From NCBI GenBank assembly GCA_015039365.1, contig WION01000001.1, positions 1,240,001 through 1,304,000 of the forward strand: 64,000 nucleotides of DNA, given 5' to 3'. The DNA is from Amanita rubescens. Taxonomy: Eukaryota; Basidiomycota; Agaricomycetes; Agaricales; Amanitaceae. Positions 12,096-22,637 of this stretch are shown in pieces. The notes under the pieces are model-generated. The model saw only the letters and a program-made list of their open reading frames with translations, had not been told where the DNA came from and ran no database searches. Both the position numbers and the translations under genes were made by a program. Each line of letters begins with the position of its first letter. Position 1 is the first letter of the stretch.

Positions 12096-13547
12096 ATGAC
12101 CTCCAGAGGTGAGATGACGTCTTTAGCGATATCAAGTCTAAATTATTTATTGTCATCTAGACCTGAGTGGTTCTACGCTCTTCAATGTCAAGGGGAAAGT
12201 CGGTGCGTTCCATGAAATAAACTATAGGAACTACGGGCGCTGATTATTCCTTTCTAGTCCTTGTCACTGGGGGATCCTCTGGAATTGGGAAGATGATTGC
12301 AAACGGCTTTGCCCAGAACGGAGCTAAAGTGTATATTGCCTCACGTAAAGAGGCGCAACTAAAGGAAGTCAGTGATGTACGAGCTTTCAGGATGTAGAAC
12401 CATTCACCACTCGGCAACAGGCAGCGGAAGAGCTCAACCGAAGTGCAACGATTCCGGTTCAATATATTGTCGCCAATGTCAGCGTGAGTAACATCTCTTC
12501 GAATTTCTTAACCAGTGACTGGACACTCTGGTTCCCCGTTGACCGGTTCCTTCCGATGTGAATAGTCGAAAGCAGGATGTGATGCTCTCATCCGCGAATT
12601 CAAAACGCGAGAGAATAAACTTCACGTCCTCATCAACAACTCCGGTATCACGTGGGGAGGACCCTACGACAATTTCCCCGAGGAGAAAGGATGGGACAAT
12701 GTATTTAACGTCAATGTCAAGAGCATCTTTTACAGTCAGTCCAACCTTCTTTATGTCATATATTTTACGCCTTTGTAACTACCACGACAGTGACCGCTGG
12801 GTAAGCTGGTTTTTTTGAACCTATTTAATCAATACTTGACACCCGAGCTTTTCGTAGTCTAACTCCCTTATTATCCAAAGACTCGACGAACCAAGATCCC
12901 GGTCGGGTAATTAACATATCGTCCGTTTCGGGCACAGAGCCGTATTGCGAAGGCGCTCTGAGTCGCGAAGGAAATGGCACTTGGAGTTGTAAGCCTCCTA
13001 AACTGTATCCATGTCACCATCTCTAAAGTCCACAGATGAACCCAGCAAAGCGGCAGGTACCGTGTTTCATCATTCATCCTCGCACCTGTTACACATATTT
13101 TCTCAGCCAATCACCTCACCTCTGCACTTGCAGTAAAATTAAGCCGGGCGCAGATAACGTACGTATCCTCCTGTCCTCTTTCGATGGATAGTTTACGTCT
13201 TGCAGAGTCAATGCCATTTGTCCAGGGTCCGTGATTTCTCCAGACAACAATGACCTCAATTAAAGCAGCCCAGATTATTCCCCAGCAAAATGACAGCCTT
13301 CGGCCTCCACAATGCCGGAGAGGACGCTTTTACCAGTGCCCAACCGACTGGCATGTCACCTTTTGTTCGCTATTACCTGCGTACTGAATGAATGGCTTTA
13401 GGTCGATTTGGGCAATCCTCGGATGTGGCTGGCCTTGCTTTGTTCCTCGCATCGCCCGCGTCTGCGCATGTTACTGGTTGTCATATTCCCCTCGATGGAG
13501 GTGCTCGCTACAGGGCGCGTACGTTACCGCCATCGGCGAAAATGTAA
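12096..13547 (+). CDS. Short-chain dehydrogenase/reductase (classical SDR)
   Basis: NAD(P)-dependent oxidoreductase of the classical SDR family. The spliced protein starts [18 protein letters not shown] and continues into the cofactor motif TGGSSGIG. Then come an NNSG motif ([14 protein letters not shown]), a catalytic Ser in [12 protein letters not shown], the YxxxK pair (YEPSK, assembled across an intron near 13034) and a C-terminal [18 protein letters not shown] block ending near 13547. Close fungal relatives are annotated as 3-oxoacyl-ACP reductase-like enzymes, but the substrate cannot be told from sequence. There are at least eight short introns. The one at 13351-13401 appears to use a GC donor (GCATGT), the only choice that keeps frame into [10 protein letters not shown]. 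The stop may differ if another small intron follows. Confidence 0.88.
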
Positions 13548-13671
13548 TCTATTACTCTGAGGAAGAATAGTATGTCATTTACAACATCGGGTTCGTATCG
13601 ATAGACTGCCTAGGATGTCTTCAATCCCTACTAAGTGCGTTTGTCAAGCGAGATCTTGGCAATTGCCTCTG

Positions 13672-15262
13672 TCATTTCCTTTGGAGCGTTACATGAATTC
13701 CAGTGTGTCCGAGAAGCGTTTTCAACTGGGAGCCTGTGCTATGTGCGCCGAGGGTTTTCAGTTTACTCTGAGCAAAACGACCCGCATGTTCCAGAAGGGC
13801 CTTGTACATAACTTGATTGAACCCAACGCATTGGAGGCCCACGCAGGCGACTTTCAGTGCTCCGGCCGCGTATAGCTGTCCTGTTTCATATCCATTCTGA
13901 GGTGATGTGTTTTTGCGTCCAGAAAGTGTATCTTTGATAATGGCTTGAGTTGTCTGTTGCGCCTCTGTGTCAGAAGGGGAAACTGTCATGACGGAACAAA
14001 CCTCAGGCGGTAAATTTGCCCATTCCTTAACTGGTCAGATCGTCCATGACGAAAACCTTATACACGCCAGCGTAGTACCAAGTACCGTCCTTATTAAAAA
14101 AGAATTCTATGGTGCGGAAATCAATACGCAAACAGGCTCGACAGCGAGAGAATTACGTCCCTGTTGGTTTGTTTATATGAGAAACGATGTCTACCTGGCT
14201 CCAACAATGTGCTGTGGAGACGCGGGGATTCGTGTTGCATTTAAATCTTGGCGCATAGAAATACCCGTGCTCCTCGCGTTCAGGGCACCATACAGTTCGT
14301 AATTCCATGGAGGACGCGGTAATCATTAAGACTATCGCGTATGGCTATTAATATAGATTGATCGCACGGGCAGACCTACAAATTACGTAGTGGCTAGAGG
14401 AACAGGATAGGCCAGTCTCCAAAAGCATATGAGATTCTCGCACTTACGCTTGTTATGCTGTTTATAAACTCGTTGAAGGTAAAAGGCGCAGGGATGACGA
14501 TCGGTTTCAAAGTATCGGCTGGAGCGTCTGGAGGGAGTGGCATAGCGGCTAATACGGCATATCTTGCATGAATCATTTCCGACGGCTCGTCCGAACTAGG
14601 AGTTGCGTATATAATCTGCGTCGTTTGAGTCATTGCCGAATAGAGAGTAAAGCATGGCCTTACTCTCGGTTCAATGGTGTCGCTCTTGGGATCTGATGTG
14701 TTTTTTGGTGGTGCTGTGCCGTCTCCATAAAGCAGGAAATGCATATCAGCCCATTTTCTCACCATTTATGGAAAGGGATATATCCTAGAAAAGAGGTAAA
14801 CACATGTCGGTGACAATAAAACGGCTATACTTTTTCGGACTCGATTTCATCGCCGTTTGGCGTGGAATTAATTGTCTTGTCGGTCAGAGTTTGAGACTCT
14901 TCCCGGAGCGTTTTTACGGCAGCTCCCATATAATTAACGTCGCAGTGCTTGGGCGAACCACTTGCATTGCTATCAGAGGGATTCGATTTAGAAAAGTCCA
15001 GTTGCCCAGTCTTTTGCCTTAGCAGGGTGTATGCATCGGCAAGGCGTTGCACAGCAACGTCGCGGGCCTTGAGTGCTTCTATTGCTCTCAATTTCTCGTG
15101 CTGGAGTTCAAATGCCATCTCGACAACGCGAAAAATAGTCTAGGCGGGATTTAGTCATGGTCGGTACACGATTGGTTGACCTACATTGTTCTTGAACGAC
15201 TTTGGCGGTTCAGTATCGCCTTCGCCTGGGACTGCACCATCTGTTGAAGGCTTGGTGAACAT
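13672..15262 (-). pseudogene. DUF6697-like protein gene, apparently frame-broken
   Basis: Minus-strand pieces line up as one gene. They are MFTKPSTDGAVPGEGD (from the ATG at 15262); a spliced helical exon (RVVEMAFELQHEKLRAIEAL, about 14834-15139); a Pro-rich block at about 14430-14765; a piece reading NYELYGALNARSTG; then FRTIEFFFNKDGTWYYAGVY; and a C-terminal block LYAAGALKVACVGLQCVGFN ending at 13672. The last two resemble the Agaricomycete DUF6697 family as I remember it. They do not join in one frame: near 14040-14050 an extra base is needed to pass from the DDLT frame into the EWANLP frame, and a stop separates NYELYG from FRTIEF with no good intron. It is either a decaying gene or carries sequence errors. 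Function unknown. Confidence 0.5.
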
Positions 15263-15420
15263 GGGTGCATTGGGTTAAGAAGAGCAACGCGTTAGCAAGG
15301 GTTTATATGAAGGATCGTTCTAGGGGTGACGTCACTAGAGATGAATCCCGATTTGGAAATGAGCACTGTCTCAATACCCACGACACCTTGCACAGCGCTT
15401 GCCATTGCAATCCGTCTGTC

Positions 15421-16276
15421 ATGGCGAGCATATCCACAACATTAGCTATTCGAAGCGCCGCACCAAAAATTGACGGCTCCGCAGTCGGTGAGCCTAATTA
15501 TTACACTTGCTTTACGAGAAAAAATGTACCAAAATAACGCAGGATTCATCGTGCTCGTTGTGTGCTTGGCCTTGATCATCGTCGCATCCTCATTCGCAAT
15601 CCTGTACCTAATCAGAGAAGAACGCTCGCAGGGCATCTTCAGATTCACTCACCGCCGTCAACAGAGAAGCGCGAGCAATACCCCGTTCATCCACAATGCA
15701 TCACAGGACCAGTCGGCCACAGGTTATGGACGGACAGATTTCTCAAATTCTTCCATTCTCGAGGTGACTCCAATGATTCCACTGTCCATGATCGACCCGA
15801 TACTGTCCAAGAAGGGCATCATTGGTATCAGTCAGCATCTGGTGACAGTTGGGATCATACAGTTCCACGACTGATGGAAGCACGCAACGCTACTCTCGAG
15901 TCATACCCTTATAGTGCATCGCCTCCACCGCTACCAGAGATGAACCTACCGAACCCTCATGAGCATCGCGCTTTAATCTACAATCACGACTTCTTCCGAG
16001 TCTAGCGTACATCTCGATTTGTCAGATCCCCGGAAGGCATCCTCATTATCATCCCCACAGTTCAACCCAAATTCTCCTTCCAATCTTGATCTCCATCGCG
16101 TCACTTCTTCTCCGCTCCCCGATTCTTTAACCCTTGTTATCGCAAGTTCTTCGTCGCTAAGATCCGGATCACCAATCCCTCGACGGGCAGTCTCACCAGG
16201 TCCTGAACCGACAGCGCCACAGGGCATTGCCCAACGAACGTTCGGAGGCGGGTCAAAATTCCTGGAAGCAATATAA
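15421..16276 (+). CDS. Single-pass membrane protein, hypothetical (frame slip near the 3' end)
   Basis: The ATG at 15421 gives MASISTTLAIRSAAPKIDGSAV, followed by an intron (15488-15542). A strong membrane segment follows (FIVLVVCLALIIVASSFAIL), then a basic stop-transfer (REERSQGIFRFTHRRQQR) and a Ser-rich cytoplasmic tail. A 68-nt intron (about 15767-15834) restores the frame into SASGDSWDHTVPRLMEA. The frame stops at 16005, but a +1 shift around 15975 opens a further convincing tail (SSVHLDLSDPRKASSLSSP to FGGGSKFLEAI, stop 16276). I think the tail is part of the gene and the shift is an extra base. No recognised domain and no predicted function; topology suggests a short outside N-terminus. 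The start lies 158 nt from the divergent DUF6697-like gene. Confidence 0.6.
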
Positions 16277-16543
16277 CTTTGTTTGCTCATTGTATTTTTC
16301 AACGAACTCTCATGGACTTGATGGATTTTGTAGGATACTTATTGGGTCTGGGTGTTTTTGTATTTTAATACTTTGAATGAGGAACAAATAAATTTATAGT
16401 AGGGGGGTACTATTAAAGGATTCCAGCAGGTATACATGATTAAGGTATATAGGTCAATGGATACAGATATACGCATATACAACAAGAATCGAATGAGACA
16501 ATGACAGCGAATAAGATATGCAAAAGAAGGTAACTCAGCTATG

Positions 16544-18144
16544 TCACAAGGTTTGTACAACGATCGCGGTGTCGTCAAGCCACGCTGTTTCCAAATCCAG
16601 AGTCAAGGCTCTTGAGACGCTGGTAGTATCCTCACCCAGCGCGTGTCTCAGCAGCCTTAATGCAAAGTTGTCACTAGGTTGTCTCGGTCCACCTGGGTTA
16701 GCAGCTTTGACGCTGTCTGACCTCCATTTATTCGAGAACCAACGGATTCGATTGGCCGGACGAAGTGGATGATCGGCTAACAAGATTCCTGGCCCATTTA
16801 TTGATTATCTTGTTCTGCGTCTCTTGACTACCGCATAAGTCAGCAAAGCCATCCGATGCGAGAATGAGGAACCATGGTGTATCACTATCGCGCTTGTTTG
16901 TGGCAGAATATTCATCCAAACGTCGGTGAACAACGTCTGGTTCCTGCTGTGATGTACGGTGGCGTCAAGTTACGCGCGAGGAATTCTTCCCAAGGAGAGA
17001 CATTATGGAACCCCGGGAGCAGGTTATATAACACCCGCCTCGTGAACTCGGGAGGTTGCTTGAACGGCACATCACCCAAACCTAGAGGTACGTATTAGTA
17101 AAATTTATCAGCGAAATTATGAACGCACATCGGAAAGGAGCCAAGGCCCCTAGAACACGTCGATCAACTACACACTCTGGCTCGCCTGGGTGTAGTCGCC
17201 GCACTCTTTCGATTTCAGCGTCGTTATCCCCGTTGTGGTTGACGGTCAGTACTTCGGTATTCCACTCGTCCCCACTGTCGTCCTTTGGCGTGACCAAAAC
17301 TTGGCGATGTCAGAAATAGCAGAGGTAACAACCCGAAACGCGCTCACTCGCTTGGCAGTCACCCAGGTTTGCGACCCACATATTCTTATGATCGGGATCA
17401 ACCAGAGCAACCAACGCCGTGGTGCCATACATGCATAGCCGAGCCTTTTTCCAGTTTGCACCGCCGTTATGTTGATCATTGATGGTCTGCCTGATCTCTG
17501 CATCCGAGTGGTTCTTGATGCCATCCGGACCGCCAAACAGGTCCAACACGTCGTTTGCAATAGCATTATCAAAAGCAACAATGGATCGGGAGAACAAGTC
17601 AGACACCGCTTCTGGCGATGGCTCGGGGCCTTGCCTACGTTGCTCTGGGCTACGTCCATTTAATTCCCGGTCTCTGTCCTCCTCACCTTGCAAAGCCTCC
17701 CTCATAAAGTCGCGCACGATGATTGGGAGATGATATGCGACATGTTCCACGGTAACGTCGCCCAAATGACCTGCAAATTATCAATAATGAGTGACGCAAG
17801 TGCGATGAAGCCGTCGTGACGCGTCATAAGCTGGCGATCGTACCATCAAATACCCCGGTGAAGGTCCACATGCGACCGTGAATATCCAGCTGGGTGACGA
17901 CGTATCTGTCCTGGGTCTTGCTATGAGGTGAAGGCTGAAAATTGACAGAGTCCGCGCGCCAGTAGGGATGATTAGAATCGAATACGGTAGACTGGGGCTT
18001 TGCCAGGTTTGCGAATTCGCGCCAGAGGACGTCTTCCTGGAGAATCTTGTACGGACGTGGCCAAGGGCCATCTTCTGGGCTACAGCGCGAACCTGGTATG
18101 TCCTGCGGATAGGCATAACCAAGGGGTGCGCGGTGAATGAGCAT
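16544..18144 (-). CDS. PP2C-type protein phosphatase (PDP-like), two frame slips
   Basis: Mn/Mg-dependent Ser/Thr phosphatase. The metal-binding motif VFDGHLGD is assembled across an intron at about 17774-17842. It is followed by YGTTALVALVDPD, WVANLGDCQA, ECVVDRRVLGALAPFR, then LGDVPFK, NLTPPYITA and WFLILASDGFADL, which is the complete PP2C order. The TPPY-A-EPDV arrangement and the long insert after FDNAIANDVLD recall fungal pyruvate-dehydrogenase-phosphatase-like PP2Cs. I see no certain mitochondrial presequence at the chosen ATG (18144). Two one-base slips interrupt the frame: an extra G near 16940 (ITA/EPDVVHRR) and one near 16731 (LVL/NKWRS). No intron explains either, so this is a sequencing error or a recent pseudogene. 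Confidence 0.82.
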
Positions 18145-18253
18145 AGACCAAAAGACCCTGAAAGGGCGGAGGAGACTTGCAAAGGATAGTATGGTGACTA
18201 GGTAGGGGCATGTTGAAGAACCGACGCGCGTTTTATAATTAAGCCGTTCGGCG

Positions 18254-20984
18254 TCAACTAGTACTTGTAATAAACGGATTACGAGAGCTTAATTGTCCAA
18301 CTTCTATTTTTACCGGTTGCCGCGCAAGTCGTTCGCTACCGCTCAACACGCTCAACGTCGACCTGCTCACGTCTCGTCGCCGCCCCACGTTCTCATCGTG
18401 CACTGACGACAGCTTCGAGACACTCGACTGTCCAGACCACCGTCGCTCTTCCATCTTCTCAAACTCTCCCACCTCCTCCATATCCCGCAATCTTGATTTC
18501 ACATCAAATTCATCAGTCACTTTGTTCCTTCCAAATAATTTCGCAACTCTTAATCTCCATGCGCTCCCCCACCACCACTTGCTGTCCATCCCCTTTGCTT
18601 GAGCAAATTTAGCCGTCATTTGAGCTCGCTTGCGTCTTGCTCTCCTTCTCCATAGCAGAACAAACACTAGAAATATGAAGGCACACCCGAACGCCATGAG
18701 CAAGATTTGCCACCAAACCAATTTGGTTTTCTCCTTCACTGGCACTGGCTGCGTCAGGCCACTAATGGTAGGTAATGGTGCACCGGTTGACGTTGACAAC
18801 GTCACCAGGTCAGAGAAGCATATGCCCAAGCCTTTTATCACCTCCGTTGATCCGCTGCATGCAGCAGGTACACATGTTCCGTCACGCAAGACTTGTTCCG
18901 AGCTGCATGACAAACATTGATTGTTTCCCGACCCTGCGCAGCTGGCACAAGATGAATCACATTGTTGGCATGATTTACTCGTGGCGTCAAAGTATTGTCC
19001 CTGGTTGCAAGTGGGAAGACATCTTCCGTTGCTAGGCACCGGCCTTGTTGACGGGCAACTTGTACATTGTGTGAATGATGGTCCTGAGCATGTTGCACAG
19101 TCAGGATGACATGTTGTACACGCTTTTGTGCCGTTTGCAGAGTCGTTTACGACAGTGTTGGAAGGGCACGCAGCAACGCATGACCCGTTGAAGGCGAATC
19201 CATTGTTAAGACATGATAGACAAAAGTTAGCCGATCCGGCACACGTCGCACACTCAGAACTGCATGCTGCGGATGGCGGTTAACAAATTAATGAGATGGA
19301 AATAAAGGTTTGCTTACAAGCACAGGTAGCATTGTCCTGAGAAGAAAGAAACGTCCCCGCTGGACAACTCTGGATGCATTGTCCATTAGACAAAACGTAA
19401 CCAGGCAAGCAGCTTGCGCATTGCGCTTGATTAACTGTGGAGGTGACAGTGAAATTTGGTATTTTACAAGATATGCAATTAGGTCCGCAAGCTATTCCGG
19501 CAACTTGAGTATCCTTACGTATTGCACATTAAGAACGACTTACTGTCACATTCTTCTTTATTGTTGTCGGCTATCATTCCATTTGCACCGTTACAAATCC
19601 CGTTACTATCCGCACTGACGCAACTGCCATTAAATATGTACGTTCCAGTTGCACAAACGGCACAGTCGTTCGAACTTGGACCTGTGCACGTCTTGCATGA
19701 CGGAGAGCACAAGCTACACTGTGCACCATTGCTGAAACTGCCGTCCGGACAAACTGTGCCCGTAGACGTCGTTGCTTGCACAGGGTTGCATTTCGTCGAA
19801 TCGTTAGGGTCTTGCGTGTAACCTGATTTACACGCGATGCACGTCCCCGTATTGCCAGCACACTGGGAGCAACCCAGCTGACAGACTGCGGCGTATCATT
19901 GAGAACCAGATAAACGACGACTCGATAACGATCTCACCTTGACATTCTCCAGTACTCGTCGCGTAAAAACCACTCGCGCAACTCGCGCACGCCTGACCAC
20001 TGCTGCTCGTTGTCCAACCAGGGAGGCATGAACATTCTCCATTGGAACCGCAGATACCATTAACACAATTGCATTGGTTTGCCGAACTTTGCGTGCCGTT
20101 CGTGAATTGAAGACATACACCAGTTCCTGACATCCCATCGTCGCATTGATTACACCCTGCACCCTGCCCTGAACACGGCTGGCACTGCGGACCGAAAAAG
20201 CCCGTTGCGCATTGCTCGCAATATGTCCCAGTGAACCCTTGCGGGCAAAGGCAGACTCCCTGAGACGAACAGGCAGCGGAGCTAGAGCAGGCTGGGGAAC
20301 ATGCAGCCGATTCAAGATCGAGTAATGTCAAAGATGACGGTGAGGAAGGGAGTTGGGTTACATCTGGAACCGAATCCCAAAGAATGATGCGAGCATTGCT
20401 AGAACCAACAGAAACCACAGCCCACGTGTTAGACGACAAAGCAAGTGAAAGAGCCTTCAGGGGAATGGAAACTATTGACCGAAGGCGCCGAAGGCAAGTT
20501 AGAAAAGGCTGCTTGACCAGAGTAATTCTGCTGAGCGTATATTGTTATGCCTGGATCCATGGCCAGATTAAACGGTAGTTTGATTGCAGACTGCGAAGCT
20601 GATGCAGTGGCATTTTCAAACCCTGCAGAGGGAACAATTGACGGAGATGATGAAGTGAGAAGTTGATGTAGTAGCTCAGGATTTGTCGTAGATGTATATT
20701 GTCCTGGCAACAGCTGAACAGTAACAGGTACGCTTGGAGACGAAAGCCGCGCCCCGACTAGTAGATCGTCAACATGGGAGATTGAAAGAGATTTGGGTCA
20801 TACGCACTCGTCACATTAGAAAAGCCTTGCAAACATTGACCCGCAATGCAAACTACAGTAGAAGACTGCGCTGCTACTCAAGATGTCAGTTAGGGAGCCT
20901 AGGTAGTAGTAGCACGAAGTTCCTACCAGCGAATGACTGGATTGAAAAAGAAAGGAAAAGAAAGTTGAGAAAACTTGGTCGCAT
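18254..20984 (-). CDS. Cysteine-rich type I membrane protein (furin/EGF-like repeats)
   Basis: The ATG at 20984 gives a signal peptide (MRPSFLNFLFLSFSIQSFA). Next come a region of about 200 residues with a WAVVSVGSSNARIILWDSVP strand-like stretch and a long cysteine-rich ectodomain. The ectodomain starts EGF-like (CSSQGVCLCPQGFTGTYCEQ) and turns into furin-type repeats of the C..C..C..G pattern (CSPSCKTCTGPSSNDCAVCA, CHPDCATCSGPSFTQCTSCP). One membrane segment (WWQILLMAFGCAFIFLVFVLLW) and a basic, Ser-rich cytoplasmic tail end at 18254. Basidiomycetes have such growth-factor-receptor-like proteins; their ligand and function are not known to me, and the tail has no kinase. Several short introns separate the repeat exons. 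Confidence 0.85.
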
Positions 20985-21259
20985 TGCGCCAAGCAGAAAA
21001 GGAACGGACGAGAGAGACTGATTCCAGTACGCGACTCATGGCCGTACTTATTTCTATCGCTGAAGGCATTCATTGTTCCCATTTATGAACAAGGTCGCGC
21101 ACATGCCAAATATAGACAAGTAATATTGTATTTCCCACACTACCCGACATCAACAAATGCATATGATGTATTGTACAAATATCGTCCATTGTAGTCCTTG
21201 TGTTAAAATGTCCGAGGTATGTATTAATTAATTACTACAGGATGTTTATCATTCGCTTC
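20985..21259. other. 3' region of the calcipressin transcript and flank
   Basis: The interval lies between the start of the cysteine-rich protein gene and the acceptor (21260-21261, minus strand) of the last 3'UTR intron of the calcipressin gene. It would hold the final noncoding exon of that transcript, its polyadenylation region and the promoter of the 20984 gene. It is AT-rich, with no family-like frame. Confidence 0.4.
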
Positions 21260-21307
21260 CTATATGAAACACGTCAGCGATCGGCATGATAGGCGAAAAA
21301 AATCATC

Positions 21308-21392
21308 AAAGTCAGATAAAATAAAGGCAATAATTGGTTGTCGTCAATGATAGACCATTCAGAACAGGTCTGAATTAGGCTTCATCTTGCAA
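21308..21392 (-). ncRNA. Box C/D snoRNA candidate, copy 2 (in 3'UTR intron 2), possibly degenerate
   Basis: It lies inside a minus-strand intron (21260-21416; donor GTAAGC, branch CTGAC, acceptor TATAG). In transcript order it shows a C-like box (AAGATGA, 21382-21388), the guide CAGACCTGTT and a D' box CTGA (21359-21362). The guide is identical to that of the other copy 183 nt away and complementary to the conserved 18S rRNA segment AACAGGTCTG. At the place where the other copy has its D box this one reads CCAA; the next CTGA is at 21312-21315. It is therefore either a longer snoRNA or a decaying paralogue. Confidence 0.5.
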
Positions 21393-21507
21393 GTGGGGTT
21401 GGAGAAAATTGCTTACATTAAGGCAGAGCATTAAAATAAAAGCTGCAAATGCAAATGATTAGCGACACATTCAAATAAATCAAGCCCATAGAATCAGAAA
21501 ATTATAA

Positions 21508-21574
21508 GGCAATATCAGTTGTCCACATCGTCTCAAGGACGTCAGAACAGGTCTGAAATATTATCATCCAACCA
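21508..21574 (-). ncRNA. Box C/D snoRNA candidate, SNORD25/snR56-like (in 3'UTR intron 1)
   Basis: It sits inside a minus-strand intron (21443-21614; donor GTGAGT, branch CTAAT, acceptor TTGCAG) just after the calcipressin stop codon. In order it has a C box with GATGA core (21564-21570), the guide CAGACCTGTT directly before a D' box CTGA (21542-21545), a C'-like ACGATGT (21525-21531) and a D box CTGA (21515-21518). Guide plus D' match human SNORD25 as I recall it, and base five upstream of D' pairs with the G methylated by SNORD25 and yeast snR56 (18S Gm1490/Gm1428). The terminal stem is weak. Expected role: 2'-O-methylation of 18S rRNA. Confidence 0.68.
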
Positions 21575-21618
21575 AGCGGTAGCTAAATAGGAAAAATCAA
21601 GAGCTGAAACTCACAAGT

Positions 21619-22459
21619 TCAGACAAAGATTGCATGGGCATTGGTAGGAGGCATGGCCGTTGGAGCTATTGTCCATCTACTCCTTGCCGGAGCCGTCTCG
21701 CCGTACACCCAATTTTCTTCGTCCAACTCATCGTCACTTGAGTCCATATCACAATTTTCGACATATACGCCGACCCCCGACTCGTCCGGATGTAATAGGA
21801 CCTCCAGTGGCCCACTCTCCTGCATTCGCTTTTCTTGCAGTTCTAGTCTCTTCAACGCCGACATCAGATCCTCGGCAAGGGGAGTCTGGTTTGGAGGATC
21901 TTCCTTAATCTGCTCCCAACCTACGGGAGGTGAACCAGGGGGTGAGATCAAGAAATTTTTCTCGATGGGCGGTGGCCGTAAATAGTTTGCCTGCGTAGTG
22001 GAATACTCGGCACCCCAGGGTCCGTGTGTCTTCAATGGACTCGGATCAGAACGATATACTCTTAGCACCAGCTGAGCACTGCGGACTGTCAGCACAGGCC
22101 TATGACACGTGAATCACAACCTACCCTTCTTCGCCTTCTTCGCCCTGCAGAACTATTGGATCGCATGCCTGCTTCGCACTCTCGGCGTCGTTTTCGTTGG
22201 TATAGACGATAATAATTCTACCAAATCCAGGTAGCGGTACCCATTGGTTGATTTCGCCGTAGTAGTTAAAATGGGATCGAATGATATTCAAAATTTCGGG
22301 AATGAAAAATGAGCGGGGCAGCGAAGCCATAGTTAGTGTGTTGGTCCTTTGCACATGATGAATAGAAGGGGTGCGGATATGTCTTGGTGGAGATTGAGAT
22401 TTTGGTAGGGGAGAAGAAGACAAGGGTGAGGAAGGTAGTGAGATGACAAGACCAGGCAT
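21619..22459 (-). CDS. RCN1: Calcipressin (regulator of calcineurin)
   Basis: Calcineurin-binding modulator of the RCAN family. An RRM-like N-terminal half (SFFIPEILNIIRSHFNYYGE, WVPLPGFGRIIIVYTNENDA) precedes a small intron (about 22085-22131). After it come AQLVLRVYRSD and the family signature, LRPPPIEKNFLISPPGSPPVGW, which contains the calcineurin-docking SP repeat. An acidic tail (DMDSSDDELDEENW) follows. The protein of about 265 residues is complete from the ATG at 22459; the downstream MASLPRSFF methionine could also serve. Four bases after the stop the transcript has a strong splice donor, and two 3'UTR introns follow, each with a snoRNA-like sequence. Calcipressins inhibit or fine-tune calcineurin; transcription is often calcineurin-responsive, though no CDRE is evident here. 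Confidence 0.92.
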
Positions 22460-22637
22460 TTCTGTTGAGCAACGATGCTCGACCCCCGCCTTTTAAAAAA
22501 TCGTATCGGCTTATGTCATCACTAAAAATAACTATTAGGATGCAGCGCATGGCGATGCCACCGCAAATTCTACTCTACAGCAAATTATCTACAGCGATGA
22601 TCGTACAATCCGTATTCCCGTCCGTACAGCCACACAC

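Noticed and set aside
15973..16302. Minus-strand 109-codon frame
   Set aside because: It overlaps the Ser/Pro-rich tail of the plus-strand membrane protein, which reads as plausible coding sequence; the antisense frame has no recognisable feature.
21359..21556. Inverted-repeat termini of a small transposon (TCAGAACAGGTCTGA twice)
   Set aside because: No target-site duplication or transposase; the shared core is better explained as an 18S-complementary snoRNA guide followed by CTGA.
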